A stretch of 64,000 nucleotides of DNA from Hydrangea macrophylla (taxonomy: Eukaryota > Streptophyta > Magnoliopsida > Cornales > Hydrangeaceae): assembly GCA_033977485.1 (NCBI GenBank), contig CM066994.1, positions 117,638,458 through 117,702,457 on the forward strand. The letters are read 5' to 3'. Positions within the stretch are counted from its first letter, which is position 1, and the number at the start of each line of letters is the position of its first letter. The notes under the pieces were generated by a model, which saw nothing but the letters and a program-made list of their open reading frames with translations, was not told the DNA's origin and made no database searches. This document shows, piece after piece, positions 1 through 10,879 of the stretch. Both the position numbers and the translations under genes were made by a program.

Positions 1-39
<39 letters not shown>

Positions 40-1074
40 CACCAAAGCCTTCGGACCCACCCCCGAACCCACCCCTCCCCCACCTCCGGAACAACCACCC
101 CAGAACTAAAAAAAGAGGGAGAAAACCCGAAAGCCCCCGGATCTCCCCCTTCCTAACAAACATTCGGAACCCACCTCATCCGACAAATCCCCCATCTATC
201 GGAACATTCACCCAGCACCCACCATTCGGAACCCACCATTCGGAACTCACCCCATCCGAAACACTCCCCATTTTCGGAACCCACCATTTGGAACCCACCC
301 TCGGTACCACCACCCCGACACTCGGTAACCGCCCCCCACCCCCGGTACCACCACCCCGACACTCGGTAACCGCTTTTCCGAAACCTCACCTTCCGACCCC
401 TTTTCCGAAACGCACCGACGGAGCCCCCCACCATTCGGAACTCAACACTTAAAAAAAAAAAAAAAAAACCCGAAAGGGGCTTCGGTCTTTCCCACCACCG
501 TTTCTCTCTCTCGCCCTCGGAACCACCACCCCGTCACTCGGAATCCTCCCCCCACCCTCGGAAACCTCCCCCCACCCTCGGAACCACCACCCCGTCACTC
601 GGAATTCTCCCCCACCCTCGGAAACACCCTAACCTATTCGGAAATCCCCGCCCCCTTTCGAAACTTCAAAAAAAAAAAAAACAAAGGGGCCATCGGATCC
701 GAACACTCTCGGAATCCCCCGGAAACCCCACACCCATTCGGCCCCTTCGGACCCCCACTTCCGGAACACCAAAAACCCCCGACCATTCATCCTTCGGCCC
801 ACTCGGAACCCGCACCGCCAAACCTGCCCAACTCCCGAAACCACCCTCATCCCCGAACTGTCCGGACCTTCGGAACCAACTTCCGAAACCCTCCCCCATC
901 GGAAACACCACCTCCGGAACTCCCTCATTCGAAATCAACCCAAAAAAAAAATAAAAACCAGAAGGGCCTCGGTCCCCTACCACTCGGAGCCCTCTCCCCC
1001 TCTCGGACCCCTTCTCCGAAACACACCATCGAAAACCCCCCCCCCCCCCCCCCCCACCGTTCGGAACTCACCAC

Positions 1075-1109
<35 letters not shown>

Positions 1110-1250
1110 GGCATCGGCCCCTCCCTCTGCCTTCGGCTCCCCAACCCCCACGCCCACCCGAAACCCCCCCCCCCCCCCCACCTCGCCACACCACCACCAC
1201 AAACCGGATCACCACCCGATTTCACCACTACCCCCATGGACCCATCTCCT
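1..1250. repeat. C-rich, G-poor decayed tandem array with poly-A blocks
   Basis: The plus strand is almost free of G and built from variants of CTCGGAACC, CACCCTCGG and CACCCCGTCACTCGG. Near-identical sub-units are seen at about 518-556 and 577-613, and at about 300-330 and 345-375. Poly-A tracts recur near 1, 434-468, 667-680, 940-950 and 1080-1106, and each is followed within a few bases by a GGGGC-x-TCGG-like motif, which suggests a larger unit of about 150-430 bp. C homopolymers lie at about 1037-1056 and 1165-1178. The long open frames on the minus strand are low-complexity (Gly/Trp/Val/Arg) and I do not take them as genes. Confidence 0.75.
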
Positions 1251-1931
1251 TATACATACAAACCCCTTAACCCAATCACAACTACATCCTTACATACACA
1301 TATATACCCACATCCTCATATAGAGGGAAGTAAGAGGCAAAGAGAAATCCATACCTTGAGAAACCACCAATGGTGTCTCCACTCCAAGCTTGCATAAATG
1401 TCTATACCTCTTCTCTCTTCCTCTGCTTTTCTCTTCTTCTTTTCTTCTTCTTCCTTTACACCCTATAAACTAACTTTAGATAAAAAAAAAAACCAAGAGG
1501 AGCTCCCACTTAAAACACACATGCTATCCGGCCATTGTCCCTATTTAAATTACTAGCTCCTGATCACTAGTCCCCTCACTCACATCGCCAGTACAATTAA
1601 AATCTTTGCCAGATTTCTCTATGAAAGAATCAAAAATACGCTCTGATCCTCTACACGGTCCATATCCTCTAGTTATTATCCTTCGTACAATACCCTCATT
1701 CTTAAAATTTTTTTTTTTTTAATTTCAACACTACTAAAGGTGCCCGAGATAAGCAGATCTTAAAAAAAAATTTTTGCAAACCTCAACTCCATTACATTCA
1801 TTAAGATACCAACAATGGACAAAACCGCCACTGCTCGGGGCAAAATAAAAATATACATACATTTCACCTAATATCAGTAACACAAAATAAAAACATATAC
1901 TCCATGCCTTCAAATACAACTAAAGATCTGG
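1251..1931. other. Non-coding stretch downstream of minus-strand ORF
   Basis: AT-rich sequence with a TTCTTCTTTTC-type pyrimidine run (about 1411-1455) and poly-A/T tracts. I see no gene. It lies 3' of the minus-strand ORF ending at 1932 and could hold its 3' UTR. Confidence 0.4.
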
Positions 1932-2621
1932 CTAGCCAAACAAGCCGGTATCCAACTTGTAATTAATATGCAAGCCCAGTTCGCGAATTTGCTGCTCAAC
2001 AGCAGACACTTCAGCTCTAGCAGCTTCAAAACGAACATTAGCATCTGCATATTCCCGTTTCAGCTCCAGAAAACGCCGATGCTCAGCTTCATACATTTCA
2101 ATAAACTCCACCGTGTTCGGATCTAGGGAGCCAACCCGCTTGCCACCGCACACTATACTCTCGTAACGCCCCATAGTTCGTGCACACTCGGTCACAGAAT
2201 TCTCCAACTCCAGATAAGTATTAAAAGCAGCACGCCGCTCCAACATTGGCTCAAAAAGGCCATACCTACGCTCCATCTCCTCTACATGGGAATGCAACCA
2301 GTGGACCGACAGTCTATCTTGTACCAGATTTCGCACCTGTTCTAGCAAGCTAGCAAAGAAATCATTATCAGCCTCCTCTAGCGTCGTCTTCCGCAGCCGG
2401 CGCAAAATCCGACAAAGACGTTTTAGTAAATCGGATTGAGATCTAGCACCAATTCGTCCAAAACGAACAAAAGTTTCAGGATATCGTTGGTAAACTAGCT
2501 CTAGACTATCAAAAAACTTCTGATCTATCCTCACACCTCTCCAGCCATCCTCCACGACTCCAAATGACTCTGGCAGTGGCAAACCCCACGAAGAACCTCC
2601 GGAAGACCCAACACCAGACAT
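1932..2621 (-). CDS. Coiled-coil protein of unrecognised family (tandem copy 1)
   Basis: Intact single-exon ORF of about 229 residues when read from the ATG at 2619-2621; an upstream GTG extension is unlikely because the paralogue at 2900-3561 aligns from this Met. The protein has a short Ser/Gly-rich start, an EDGWRGV motif, a VYQRYPETFVRF block, a basic helical stretch (LLKRLCRILRRLRK), then charged helices of coiled-coil type (EMYEAEHRRFLELKREYADA) and the end INYKLDTGLFG. The layout recalls the C-terminal coiled-coil part of plant MATH/coiled-coil proteins, but I am not certain and see no MATH domain. It lies antisense to, and upstream of, a probable LTR at 5064, so it may be retroelement cargo (inference). 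A TATA-like AATATATAGACAG stands on the plus strand near 2714. Confidence 0.55.
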   Translation of the reverse strand: MSGVGSSGGSSWGLPLPESFGVVEDGWRGVRIDQKFFDSLELVYQRYPETFVRFGRIGARSQSDLLKRLCRILRRLRKTTLEEADNDFFASLLEQVRNLVQDRLSVHWLHSHVEEMERRYGLFEPMLERRAAFNTYLELENSVTECARTMGRYESIVCGGKRVGSLDPNTVEFIEMYEAEHRRFLELKREYADANVRFEAARAEVSAVEQQIRELGLHINYKLDTGLFG

Positions 2622-2899
2622 CTCCACAAACAAAACCAACCACACTGCAATGAAACAAAATCAAGCACACAAAGGCAATACATATGAGGAACTCAAGATG
2701 CACCCAAACCCACAATATATAGACAGACAATAAAGGAACATCAAGACAAAACGCAACACGTGCCATATCACATTAACCACATGGCGACAAAATACAGGAT
2801 ACTACACCACACAGGATCTGCTACCCACTATGCAAACAAACAAAAATATATTCTATATATGTTTACATTTATCAAGGGGGACAGCGTTGGAGACTCCGA

Positions 2900-3561
2900 T
2901 CAAAAGAGCCCGGTGTCCAGCTCGTAATCTTCATGAAGGCCGTTCTCGTTTACAAACGGACGAAGAGGAAGCTCTTTGGCAACAACCTCCGCAAGTTCTC
3001 GTTGAATCACCGCCAGCTCACTCTCCAACCCCATCAGGTCTTTCTCATGACCCTCAAAAAGAGCTATTTGGTTACTATCTAGCCTCAAAAGTCTTCCCAG
3101 CCACGACAGAGCATCCTTACATTTCTCCATCTCCCGCAAAATCTCCTTGCGACGAACAGCGAGACTCTTCCTATGAAGCACAATCTTAAAAACAAAATAT
3201 TTTTGCTGCATGTCTTCCAAATGATGAAGCAACCATTGTACTGGCAGCTCAGCTTCCATCATGATGTGAACTCTTGGGAAACAAACACAATACACATCTT
3301 CATCACTAGTGGACAAAGTAACCATGGACAGGTAATCCAAAACATACCCCAAATGATTCAGCAGGGTAGATTGCTGCTCCGCTCCGGAGCGCGATCAGCA
3401 AAATTAACAAAAGTATCAGGCCTATGATTATAAACACGCTCTAAACACTCAGCATACCAGTGATGCACCTTGACACCCCTCCAACCATCTTCTGAATTAC
3501 CAAATAAGTCGGGAAGAGGACGACGTCCTCTTACAACATGGGACGAAGTGGAGTCAGCCAT
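2900..3561 (-). pseudogene. Coiled-coil ORF, tandem copy 2, frameshifted
   Basis: Paralogue of the ORF at 1932-2621 in the same orientation about 280 bp upstream. It starts at the ATG at 3559-3561, shares EDGWRGV and RPDTFVNF, and then the frame shifts by one base near 3383-3392; the original frame stops at 3358. The other frame continues as a coiled coil (HLEDMQQKYFVFKIVLHRKS) and ends in EDYELDTGLF, matching the end of copy 1. A single indel separates it from an intact gene of about 220 codons, so a sequencing or assembly error is possible. The bases between the copies (2646-2899) show no other gene. Confidence 0.55.
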
Positions 3562-3679
3562 ATGTATATCCGCTACAAAGGATCATAAAGGGGTTACTAC
3601 ACTTATATATATAGACCACTAGAACGGATGCAGAGTACACGTATACATACAAACACGTCAATCAAAGTACAGGAAGACA

Positions 3680-3935
3680 CACCTCACCCAGGGGCACACT
3701 CCCCAACATCGCCTCTCCAAATATCCTAGGGGCACATTCCCCAACATCTCCTCCCCAGATACAGTACCCTCTCCAGATAGGAACTTTTTCCTCCAAGGGG
3801 CACACTCCCCACAAGGGGCACACTCCCCATCTCCATCTCTTTTTTTTCCTCCAAGGGGCACACTCCCCACAAGGGGCACACTCCCCATCTCCATCTCTCC
3901 ATAGGATACCCCTCTCCCACCCCTCTGAGAGGCAC
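3680..3935. repeat. Short repeats of a self-complementary GGGGCACACTCCCC unit
   Basis: About seven copies of GGGGCACACTCCCCA or close variants. Each is a 4-bp GGGG/CCCC hairpin with a 6-nt loop. A block of about 57 bp (CCTCCAAGGGGCACACTCCC and the bases after it) is directly duplicated at about 3790-3840 and 3849-3899. The WGVCPL-type minus-strand frames here are a by-product of the repeat. Confidence 0.8.
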
Positions 3936-5063
3936 ACTCCATCACACCACAACAGGGACTCCATGAATATAGACTCCGACTACCACTCCTAATAGTTTTT
4001 CAGAGAATAAGGCAAAGAGTCAAAATCACCAATCACAAGTACAAGAGGACTAGCACAAAATACAATTTTTATTATGAAACATTACAGACCCAATACATAC
4101 ACCAATACATGACAACGATAAACATGCGTGTCTCTTACAGACCCAATACATACATTACAAGGACACACACATGATTTATTGGAATCAGATTCGGGATGAG
4201 GAACAAAGCCTGGATCACCACGTCACGGGCCAATGACTGTTCAAATCAGGATATCTCAGGGAGAACTTGTACAACCATTTCGCATCCAGCCCGGATCTCC
4301 TAAGCACAAAAACACCAGGCCACAGTAGCCCAGTACTTTCGTGAAAGAAGAACTCACAGCGCAATAGAGCAGAAACATCAGTTATCACCAGCTCGCCCCA
4401 AATATCGTGATCCTCACCCCAAAACACGGAGAAAGATCTAAACAGCAGTTACTCATCACAAGCACCACGACGACATAGCACCCAGATAGAACACGCACCG
4501 CCTAATAAAGCATGTGCACTGCTAGAAAAGATCTCTCCCCATCTTTGCACTGATAGAAAAGATCCCTAGAAATATATTATGCAAAACTTGTAACGCCACT
4601 CCACGCACAAGTCTGATACATAGCGGAGGTCCCAAGAAATTTTGACCCCGCACCATCGCCAAAACACTCCTGCCTCACATGGTAATAATCCAGACAAGGA
4701 ACTCATGTCTTACACTATAAAGGAGCAAGAATGCAAGTCTGCGTTGAGGATTGGTTGCATGTAATCTCCACAACCCTCCCCTTTTATATAGCTACCACCC
4801 CAAAACTGCACAACGAACATGCACAGCAGGCAACACTAATACTTACCAGACCAATCTATTAACCAGATTCGACATCAAAAACCTCACCAGAAGGACAGTA
4901 CTACCTGCACAAAGTTGAGACATCTATCCAACTGTCAACAAAACATGACCCGCAAAAGGCTAGAAGGCCCATTCATTACCAGCAAAATAAACCGGGAAAG
5001 ATACGCAAGGACTATGCCCGCATCCTAGCCGCTCCACGCCTAGAATACGGACAGGGGGGCTAA
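3936..5063. other. Non-coding stretch left of the probable LTR
   Basis: No convincing gene. There are two short direct repeats: TTACAGACCCAATACATACA at about 4082 and 4136, and GCACTG-x-TAGAAAAGATC at about 4516 and 4548. The stretch ends in a purine-rich ACAGGGGGGCTAA (5051-5063), which looks like a polypurine tract directly before the TG at 5064. Confidence 0.45.
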
Positions 5064-6624
5064 TGTAGGTAATAGTCGACAACTCATATACTTTGACTAC
5101 ACACATCACCAACGACTCCACGTGTAACAACATCACTATTGTAGACTCTACGTGTAACGACTCCAAAACCGCTAGCCCACTCCAAACGGGCCCACCCACA
5201 AAACACACTACAAATGCAGGTAACTACGAAGCTCCCCCAAGACCCACTTTAATAAAGCCCACCCCGAGGGCCCATTCCGGATGAGCCTACTCCAAAGCCT
5301 TCACCAGGGTCAACTCCATTCCGAAAGCCTTATTCTCCAAAGGCGTAAAGTGGCCCACTTCAACTCCACTCCGAAACTTCACTCTCCAGAAAGCCTAAAG
5401 CAGCCCACAAAGGAAGAACATTCCAAATATGCACACACTTACACTCGGACACCTACCCTTGGTTTGGAAGCAGTACCTAAGGGTGGGCAAGTCTATTGGG
5501 ATCTCGGAAACTCATGGTAAGGTGGCTAGAACCGAAGGCATCTCCCTAACCTACGCCCCACGGGTAAGGTTAGGGTTGGGCCCAAAGAGAGAGAGAGACA
5601 CGTGACTTTCACACGTGCCTCACCCCGATCCACCCACAGCCAATAAGCAAAGCTCATTACTGCAAATCTCGTCGGAACCTTTGACCGCCTATGCTTAGTC
5701 ATGTCAAAATTGCTTAACCAGCTGCACCAATAGAAAACACCTCGGTTCCCTCCCTCGCTGAAGCCGTCTGCATGCCTCGACACTTGCCCTCGCTTAACCT
5801 CTCGGAGCCAATAGCAAAAGCCTCGGTACCTCCACTCGCTGAAACCTCTGCACCAGTAGCACCTCCTCTTCCCTTGACCAACCAATGATATTAGTTCATA
5901 ACCAAACGACAAGCATTTCTCTCCCATTTTGTCTCCACCAGCTCGGTACATGCTTCGTCTACATCCCATTTAATGCCCTCAACCACCCTAAACAGCAGCA
6001 TTTAAGCCACTCACCTACCTTAAGCAAAAGAACCCAGTAAGAGGATGCCAACTCGGCCTTGCTCTATAATGTCAAAGGTTTGCAAATACACCACCGGCTT
6101 CAACTATAAATAAGCACCCTCATTTACTACACCCAACAACCCAACTTGATCTAATCCGGTACTAGAGCAAAGGATTAGCAGTCATTCTTACTCCCAGCCA
6201 TTGCCAAAACATTCCCGTAGTCTCCAGCCCACTTTGACCTTTCGCCCCCACCAGTACCTTCGTCTCATTCTATCCTTCGCCTCATAGCACCATTCATATC
6301 ACCAAGCCCCCCTTTTAGCCCTATCGCACCCGTCGTCTCAACTCGTCCTTCGTTCCACTCCGAACACTCCAATACCTACCCATCGCCTCGGGATACACAC
6401 TGCTTTCTCTCTCTCTCACTTGGGACTACTTCGGTTCTCATCCGGACCCGAAGTCTCTCCGAATCCTATTATCCCTATTGCCATTATTATTATATTTTAT
6501 ATACTCTTGCTTATATCTCACATATTTGTTCCACGTGTACTAATCCAGGCTTGCGTGTTATATCTCTCTGTATCTTTCACATACATCACAAAAGAACCTC
6601 ACACAAAAAGCATGTCAGATCAGT
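5064..6624 (+). mobile_element. Probable LTR, right end not fixed
   Basis: Starts TGTAGGTAATAG immediately after a G-rich purine tract, as a 3' LTR would. A TATA box (ACTATAAATAAGC, 6103-6115) is followed by a leader-like AC-rich stretch, then a CT repeat near 6409-6420, as in the R/U5 part of plant Ty3/gypsy LTRs. No matching 5' LTR lies in the window and I find no clear CA terminus before the next LTR-like start at 6625, so the right border is a guess. Confidence 0.4.
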
Positions 6625-7195
6625 TGTAGACACCCGATTTTTGCCCACCTACAAAGAGGCGGACAGATAATGAACATCGAGTCCGACGGGTGTGAAGAGC
6701 TCATAAATACAAGGTCCCTAGACTTCAAATCGTCAAGATCGGACCACGGGCGAAAAAATAATCATTGTTTAAAGTTCGGACGAATCTGCTATTTTGCCAA
6801 AGAGGGACCGGGATTACTTTTTTAGCTTTTCGAGTGTCAGAACAAACATTTTTATGACAAAATGGAAGTGCATGACATTACCGATGACTGTCTAAAATTT
6901 CATCTCAATTGAACACCGGATCTGAAAAAAGTACTTTATTAGGCGTGGGAATCAAACGGGAAAATTCCGTTTCGTCGCCAGAAAACTTTGGAAAGTTTAA
7001 AATTGATGCCAAAAATCCATATTTGTTAAGATGAAGAGCCTTTAGAAATTTCGTTTCCATCAAACGAAAAAAGTTGCAAAACTGCGATAAGATCGCTTAT
7101 AAGCGCGTCAATTTATACTGATAAATCATCAGAAAGCCTTGGTCTTCAAGATCAAATCAGTTGTGGTATTTCTGGTCTGGATTAAAACACCTTTT

Positions 7196-8080
7196 ACATC
7201 GAGACGGAGAAATCCCTGTAAACTCCGTCTCAATCCGATACCAGATTCTGAAAAAAGTGCATTTTAATTCACGGATTTGTCAAGACAAATGCTTAATACG
7301 AGTCAGATGGCATTTCAAGAATTCCATTTTTGCACTAAAATTCTACGTTTGTCAAGAGGATCGCAAATGTCCAAGTTTTTGTCGCACTGCCTTCCAGAAA
7401 ATTCGGAAAGCGCGACGCTTGTACAAATATCTAGATATTTTCTTTGCTTAGCGACTAAGTAATCCAGATTTGAGCCAATCACGCCATAGGAGTCACTTTT
7501 TGATTTGAGGAAAATACTCTTCACATCGAGACGGAGAAATCCCTAAAATTTCATCTCAATCCGACACCAGATTCTGAAAAAGTACATTTTAATTAACGGA
7601 TTTGTCAAGACAGATGCTTAATACGAGTCATATAGTGTTTCAAGAATTTCATTTTTGCACTAATATTTCGCGTTTGTCGAGAGGACCATGGAAGTCCAAG
7701 TTTTCGTCGCACTGCCTTCCAGAAAATTCGAAAGCGCGGCGCTTGTACAGATATCTAGATATTTTCTTTGCTTAGTGACTAAGTAATCCAGATTTGAGCC
7801 AATCGTGCCATAGGAGTCACTTTTTGATTTGAGGAAAATACTCTTCACATTAAAATATAGGTTCCATGTAATTTCATCTCATTCTGACACCGAATTTTGG
7901 ACAGTGCACCTCGATTGGCGTGTTCTGCCATAACTGGTGCCGAATGAGGGCCAAACAACGTTTTAAAAATCCAATTCCGACTTTAACATTATGTGTTAGT
8001 CGAGAGAACCCAGCGGTCCAGTTTTCACCTGCGTAGCTTTCCGAAAATCCCAGAGAACGCGGCGCATACACACAATATCT
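7196..8080. repeat. Tandem repeats of about 325 bp
   Basis: Units start at about 7196 and 7523 (both ACATCGAGACGGAGAAATCC) and at 7847 (diverged), periods 327 and 324 bp. Each holds CACCAGATTCTGAAAAAGT-like and AATATCTAGATATTTTCTT-like landmarks. An older related copy may precede at about 6870-7195. Confidence 0.8.
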
Positions 8081-8157
8081 AGATATTTATTATTTTATTG
8101 TTATTATTTTTTAATTAATTTTTTTTAAATCAACTTTTTTTTCCTATAAATAGGAGC

Positions 8158-8182
8158 CCCCCCCCCCCCCCCCCCCCCCCCC
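8158..8182. repeat. C25 homopolymer downstream of a TATA box
   Basis: About 25 consecutive C starting a few bases after CCTATAAATAGGAG (8143-8156). Length may be uncertain because of sequencing slippage. Confidence 0.8.
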
Positions 8183-8663
8183 CAAAAGATGGGCCAATTC
8201 ACTCTCTTCCTTAGGCTTTGTTTGGGAATCCTTAACCTTTCTCCTCTCCCAAGCCCTGTTTGGCTAAATTGACCAAATAAAATCCAAACTACATCATAAG
8301 CACCTCTAATGTCATACATACAGTATACATACGTGCACTATTCATACGTATAGTACTATTCATACATACAGTATACGTACGGGTACTATTCAAACGTACG
8401 ATTTACATCTTGACTATTCCGGCCCTTCCGGACCCAACCATGACGTCCATTTAAGTCGATTTTGTGTCAAAATACGACTTGGGCCTTCTCGAATTATTTC
8501 CGCAACGTTTCTCGGATTTCTTTCATTCTTTCTCAACAAACAATGACTGAACTTCAATAATCACCTCTGCATAGGTAACATCCTCAACTCATACTCTTAG
8601 TGATCTGGGTTCCCTATAAATCCACTGGTCGGATATTCTGCCTTTTTTTTTTTAATTTTTTTT

Positions 8664-8997
8664 CGCTAGTCGGAAGGAGGCCTCGAACTCCAACCGCTTG
8701 GACTTTATATCCTGCGTCAGCTGGAAGGAGATCTAATGACCCACCCGGCTGAACTTTATCAAACTGTTATATCTTGCGCCAGTCGGAAGGAGGCCTCGAA
8801 CTCCACCCGATTGGACTTTATATCCTGCGTCAGCCGGAAGGAGATCTAATGACCCACCCGGCTGAACTTTATCAAACTGCTATATCCTGCGCTAGTCGGA
8901 AGGAGACCTTCGAACTCCACCCGATTGGACTTTATATCCTGCGCCAGCCGGAAGGAGATCTAATGACCCATCCGGCTGCACTTTATCTCTTGTTATA
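8664..8997. repeat. Three tandem repeats of about 112 bp
   Basis: Starts at about 8664, 8776 and 8889 with GCGCYAGTCGGAAGGAG. Each unit also holds a second half, CAGCCGGAAGGAGATCTAAT, so the unit is itself a diverged dimer of about 56 bp. An open frame crosses the array but reads only the repeat. Confidence 0.85.
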
Positions 8998-9053
8998 GAT
9001 TTTCGTTGATAAAATCAGGAAACACAAAAAATGATACTTCTCTCCATTTGCAT

Positions 9054-9480
9054 AGGGCACCGACCCGTACTTCAGGTAAACCTTTCATATCACATTTTTT
9101 ACATCATCGGGCACCGACCCATACTTCCGGTACACTCTTTTTTCACTGGGCACCGACCCTTACATTCAAAACACTTTCTCACTTACATGGACACCGACCC
9201 TTACTTCCGGCACTTTTTCATTACTTGGGCACTAACCCGTACTTCTGGCACACTTTTTTTACTTGGGCGCCGACCCTTATTTTCGGTTACTTTTTCAAAT
9301 CACTGGGTACCGTCCCTTTCTTCCGGTATAAAAATAAAAAATGCAAAAAAAGAAGACGAAAAGAAAAATACAAAAAATGGACTTTCTCAAAATAAAACTC
9401 CAATGCCACCTTTGCTTGAAATATGCAAACAATACATGTTAGACAGGTAAGTCTTCACACTCTTCATGGGCACCGACCCT
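9054..9480. repeat. Short tandem repeats with GGGCACCGACCC core
   Basis: Cores GGGCACCGACCC or close variants at about 9055, 9110, 9149, 9189, 9227, 9266, 9304 and 9468, mostly 37-55 bp apart, each followed by TTACTTCCGGCAC-like sequence and a T-rich spacer. Confidence 0.85.
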
Positions 9481-9757
9481 TACTTCCGGCACATAAAACA
9501 AAAAGAAAAAAATCATAAAAAACAAAAAAAAAAATACAAAAAACTCATCGCACGGTCGATCTACCCCAACTTTTTACTCAAAAACACTTTCTTAAAACTC
9601 ACTACTTTCTCAAGGTTAAAGTCTAGGACTACACCGTACATGTTAAATTTCCTAGCTACGTCGACTTTATTCAAAACACTATTTTACACATTCACGGTCT
9701 AGATCGACCAAAATATTTACACACATACACAGCACAGAACTACGTGCGGCCTGATTC

Positions 9758-10080
9758 TCGTGTCGAGATACGTATGCAACCCATACTTGGGTGCGACCAT
9801 TACTATTTTCTCTCAAACTATCTCGTGTCGAGATACGTATGCAACCCATACTTGGGTGCGGCCATAACTATTTTTTTTTCAAACTATCTTGTGTCGAGAT
9901 ACGTATGCAACCCATATTTGGGTGTGGCCATAACTATTTCCTTTCAAACTATCTCGTGTCGAGATATATACATACTTTCAAACTCTCTCGAGTCGAGATA
10001 TATATACATACTTTTAAACTATTTCGCGTCGAGATACATACATAACTATTCTCTTTCAAACTATCTCGTGTCGAGATACG
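9758..10080. repeat. Tandem repeats of about 66 bp
   Basis: Repeats of TCGTGTCGAGATACGTATGC followed by AACCCATACTTGGGTGCGGC and a CTTTCAAACTAT spacer, best kept at 9758-9950, with shortened copies to 10080. The frame repeating SRYVCNPYLG is a by-product. Confidence 0.85.
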
Positions 10081-10568
10081 TAAATCGGCAATCGTGTGTC
10101 TTGGATGATCGCATTTAATTTCTTGTATATATATTTTTTACTATTTCTTCTTACGCCCCGTTACTATGAAAACCACTAAAATCGGCAACCGTGTGTCACG
10201 GATGCTCGAGGGTGCCTAACACCTTCCTTCGGCATAATCGAGTCCCCGAACCCACTTCAAGAACTCTAGTTTCGCACGACTATCAAGAGTCATACTTTTA
10301 ACAGGGCCCACTTTTCTCAAACTGTTTCTCAAAAGGTAAAGATGATTACTCTAACCATCTTTGCAGGGATCCTAACTCCCGATAATGTTAGGTGGCAACT
10401 CTGAAACTTGTACTGGCCCTTTACTCTCACTTGCACGTACTGTCACACATTTTCTTTTTCACGCTTTTTGCTCACTACTTTGAGCATTTTATCTTATTTA
10501 ATTTTATATCCTTTAAAACGGTCGCGATCCACGAGGGGACCGCCCCCCACCTTCGGGGTGGCGCGACA

Positions 10569-10727
10569 TTTGGTATTTGTAATATTTTCGTGCATGGTGA
10601 GTACTGATTTTTCTTTATCCTGACCCTTTGTTGTTCCAGCCTTGCCTACAAATGATGATTTCTTTATTTTTAAGCCTTTCAATTTGGTTCATAGATTCAA
10701 TGAGGGGAAAAGAAAGGAAAAAGCAAT
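10569..10727. other. Spacer, nothing recognised
   Basis: Short unique-looking sequence between the LTR-like block and a MITE; no coding signal seen. Confidence 0.4.
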
Positions 10728-10879
10728 TGTTATTGCCACTCTATCATTGAACTAAGACACTTTATGGTACCACTCTGAGCATGTGATACCATGTATCCAA
10801 TGCATGACATACATGGTATCACATGCTTTAAGACTAGTACCATGGAGTGCTTTAGTTCAATGATGGAGTGATAATAGCA
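10728..10879. mobile_element. Foldback MITE, 152 bp
   Basis: Almost the whole element is an inverted repeat. The ends TGTTATTGCCACTCTATCAT and the complement of the right end (TGCTATTATCACTCCATCAT) agree at most positions, and the arms continue to a core around CATGTGATACCATG / CATGGTATCACATG. No protein is encoded. Confidence 0.75.

Larger units (their letters stand above)
6625..10568 (+). mobile_element. Long Tat/Ogre-type LTR (solo or truncated)
   Basis: Begins TGTAGACACCCGATTTTTGCC, the same terminus style as the Ogre-like LTR at 58571 (TGTAGACACCCCAATTTTGAC). It ends near ACCTTCGGGGTGGCGCGACA at 10568. Length is about 3.9 kb. It contains four blocks of tandem repeats (7196-8080, 8664-8997, 9054-9480, 9758-10080) and no coding sequence. 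A TATA box (CCTATAAATAGG, 8143-8154) is followed directly by about 25 C. The flanks TCAGT and TTTGG do not match, so no target duplication is seen; the right end could also be wrong. Confidence 0.5.

Noticed and set aside
153..1237. Several minus-strand ORFs of 86-105 codons in the C-rich block
   Set aside because: They consist of Gly, Trp, Val, Arg and poly-Phe from the repeat and poly-A tracts, overlap in more than one frame, and show no domain.
2830..3427. Plus-strand ORFs opposite tandem copy 2
   Set aside because: They mirror the minus-strand coding frame, which has a paralogue and therefore better support.
10391..10405. TGGCAACTCTGAAAC as a second primer-binding site
   Set aside because: Resembles the tRNA-Arg primer word, but similar words occur near the ends of such LTRs (also at about 61402), and LTR-like sequence continues to 10568.
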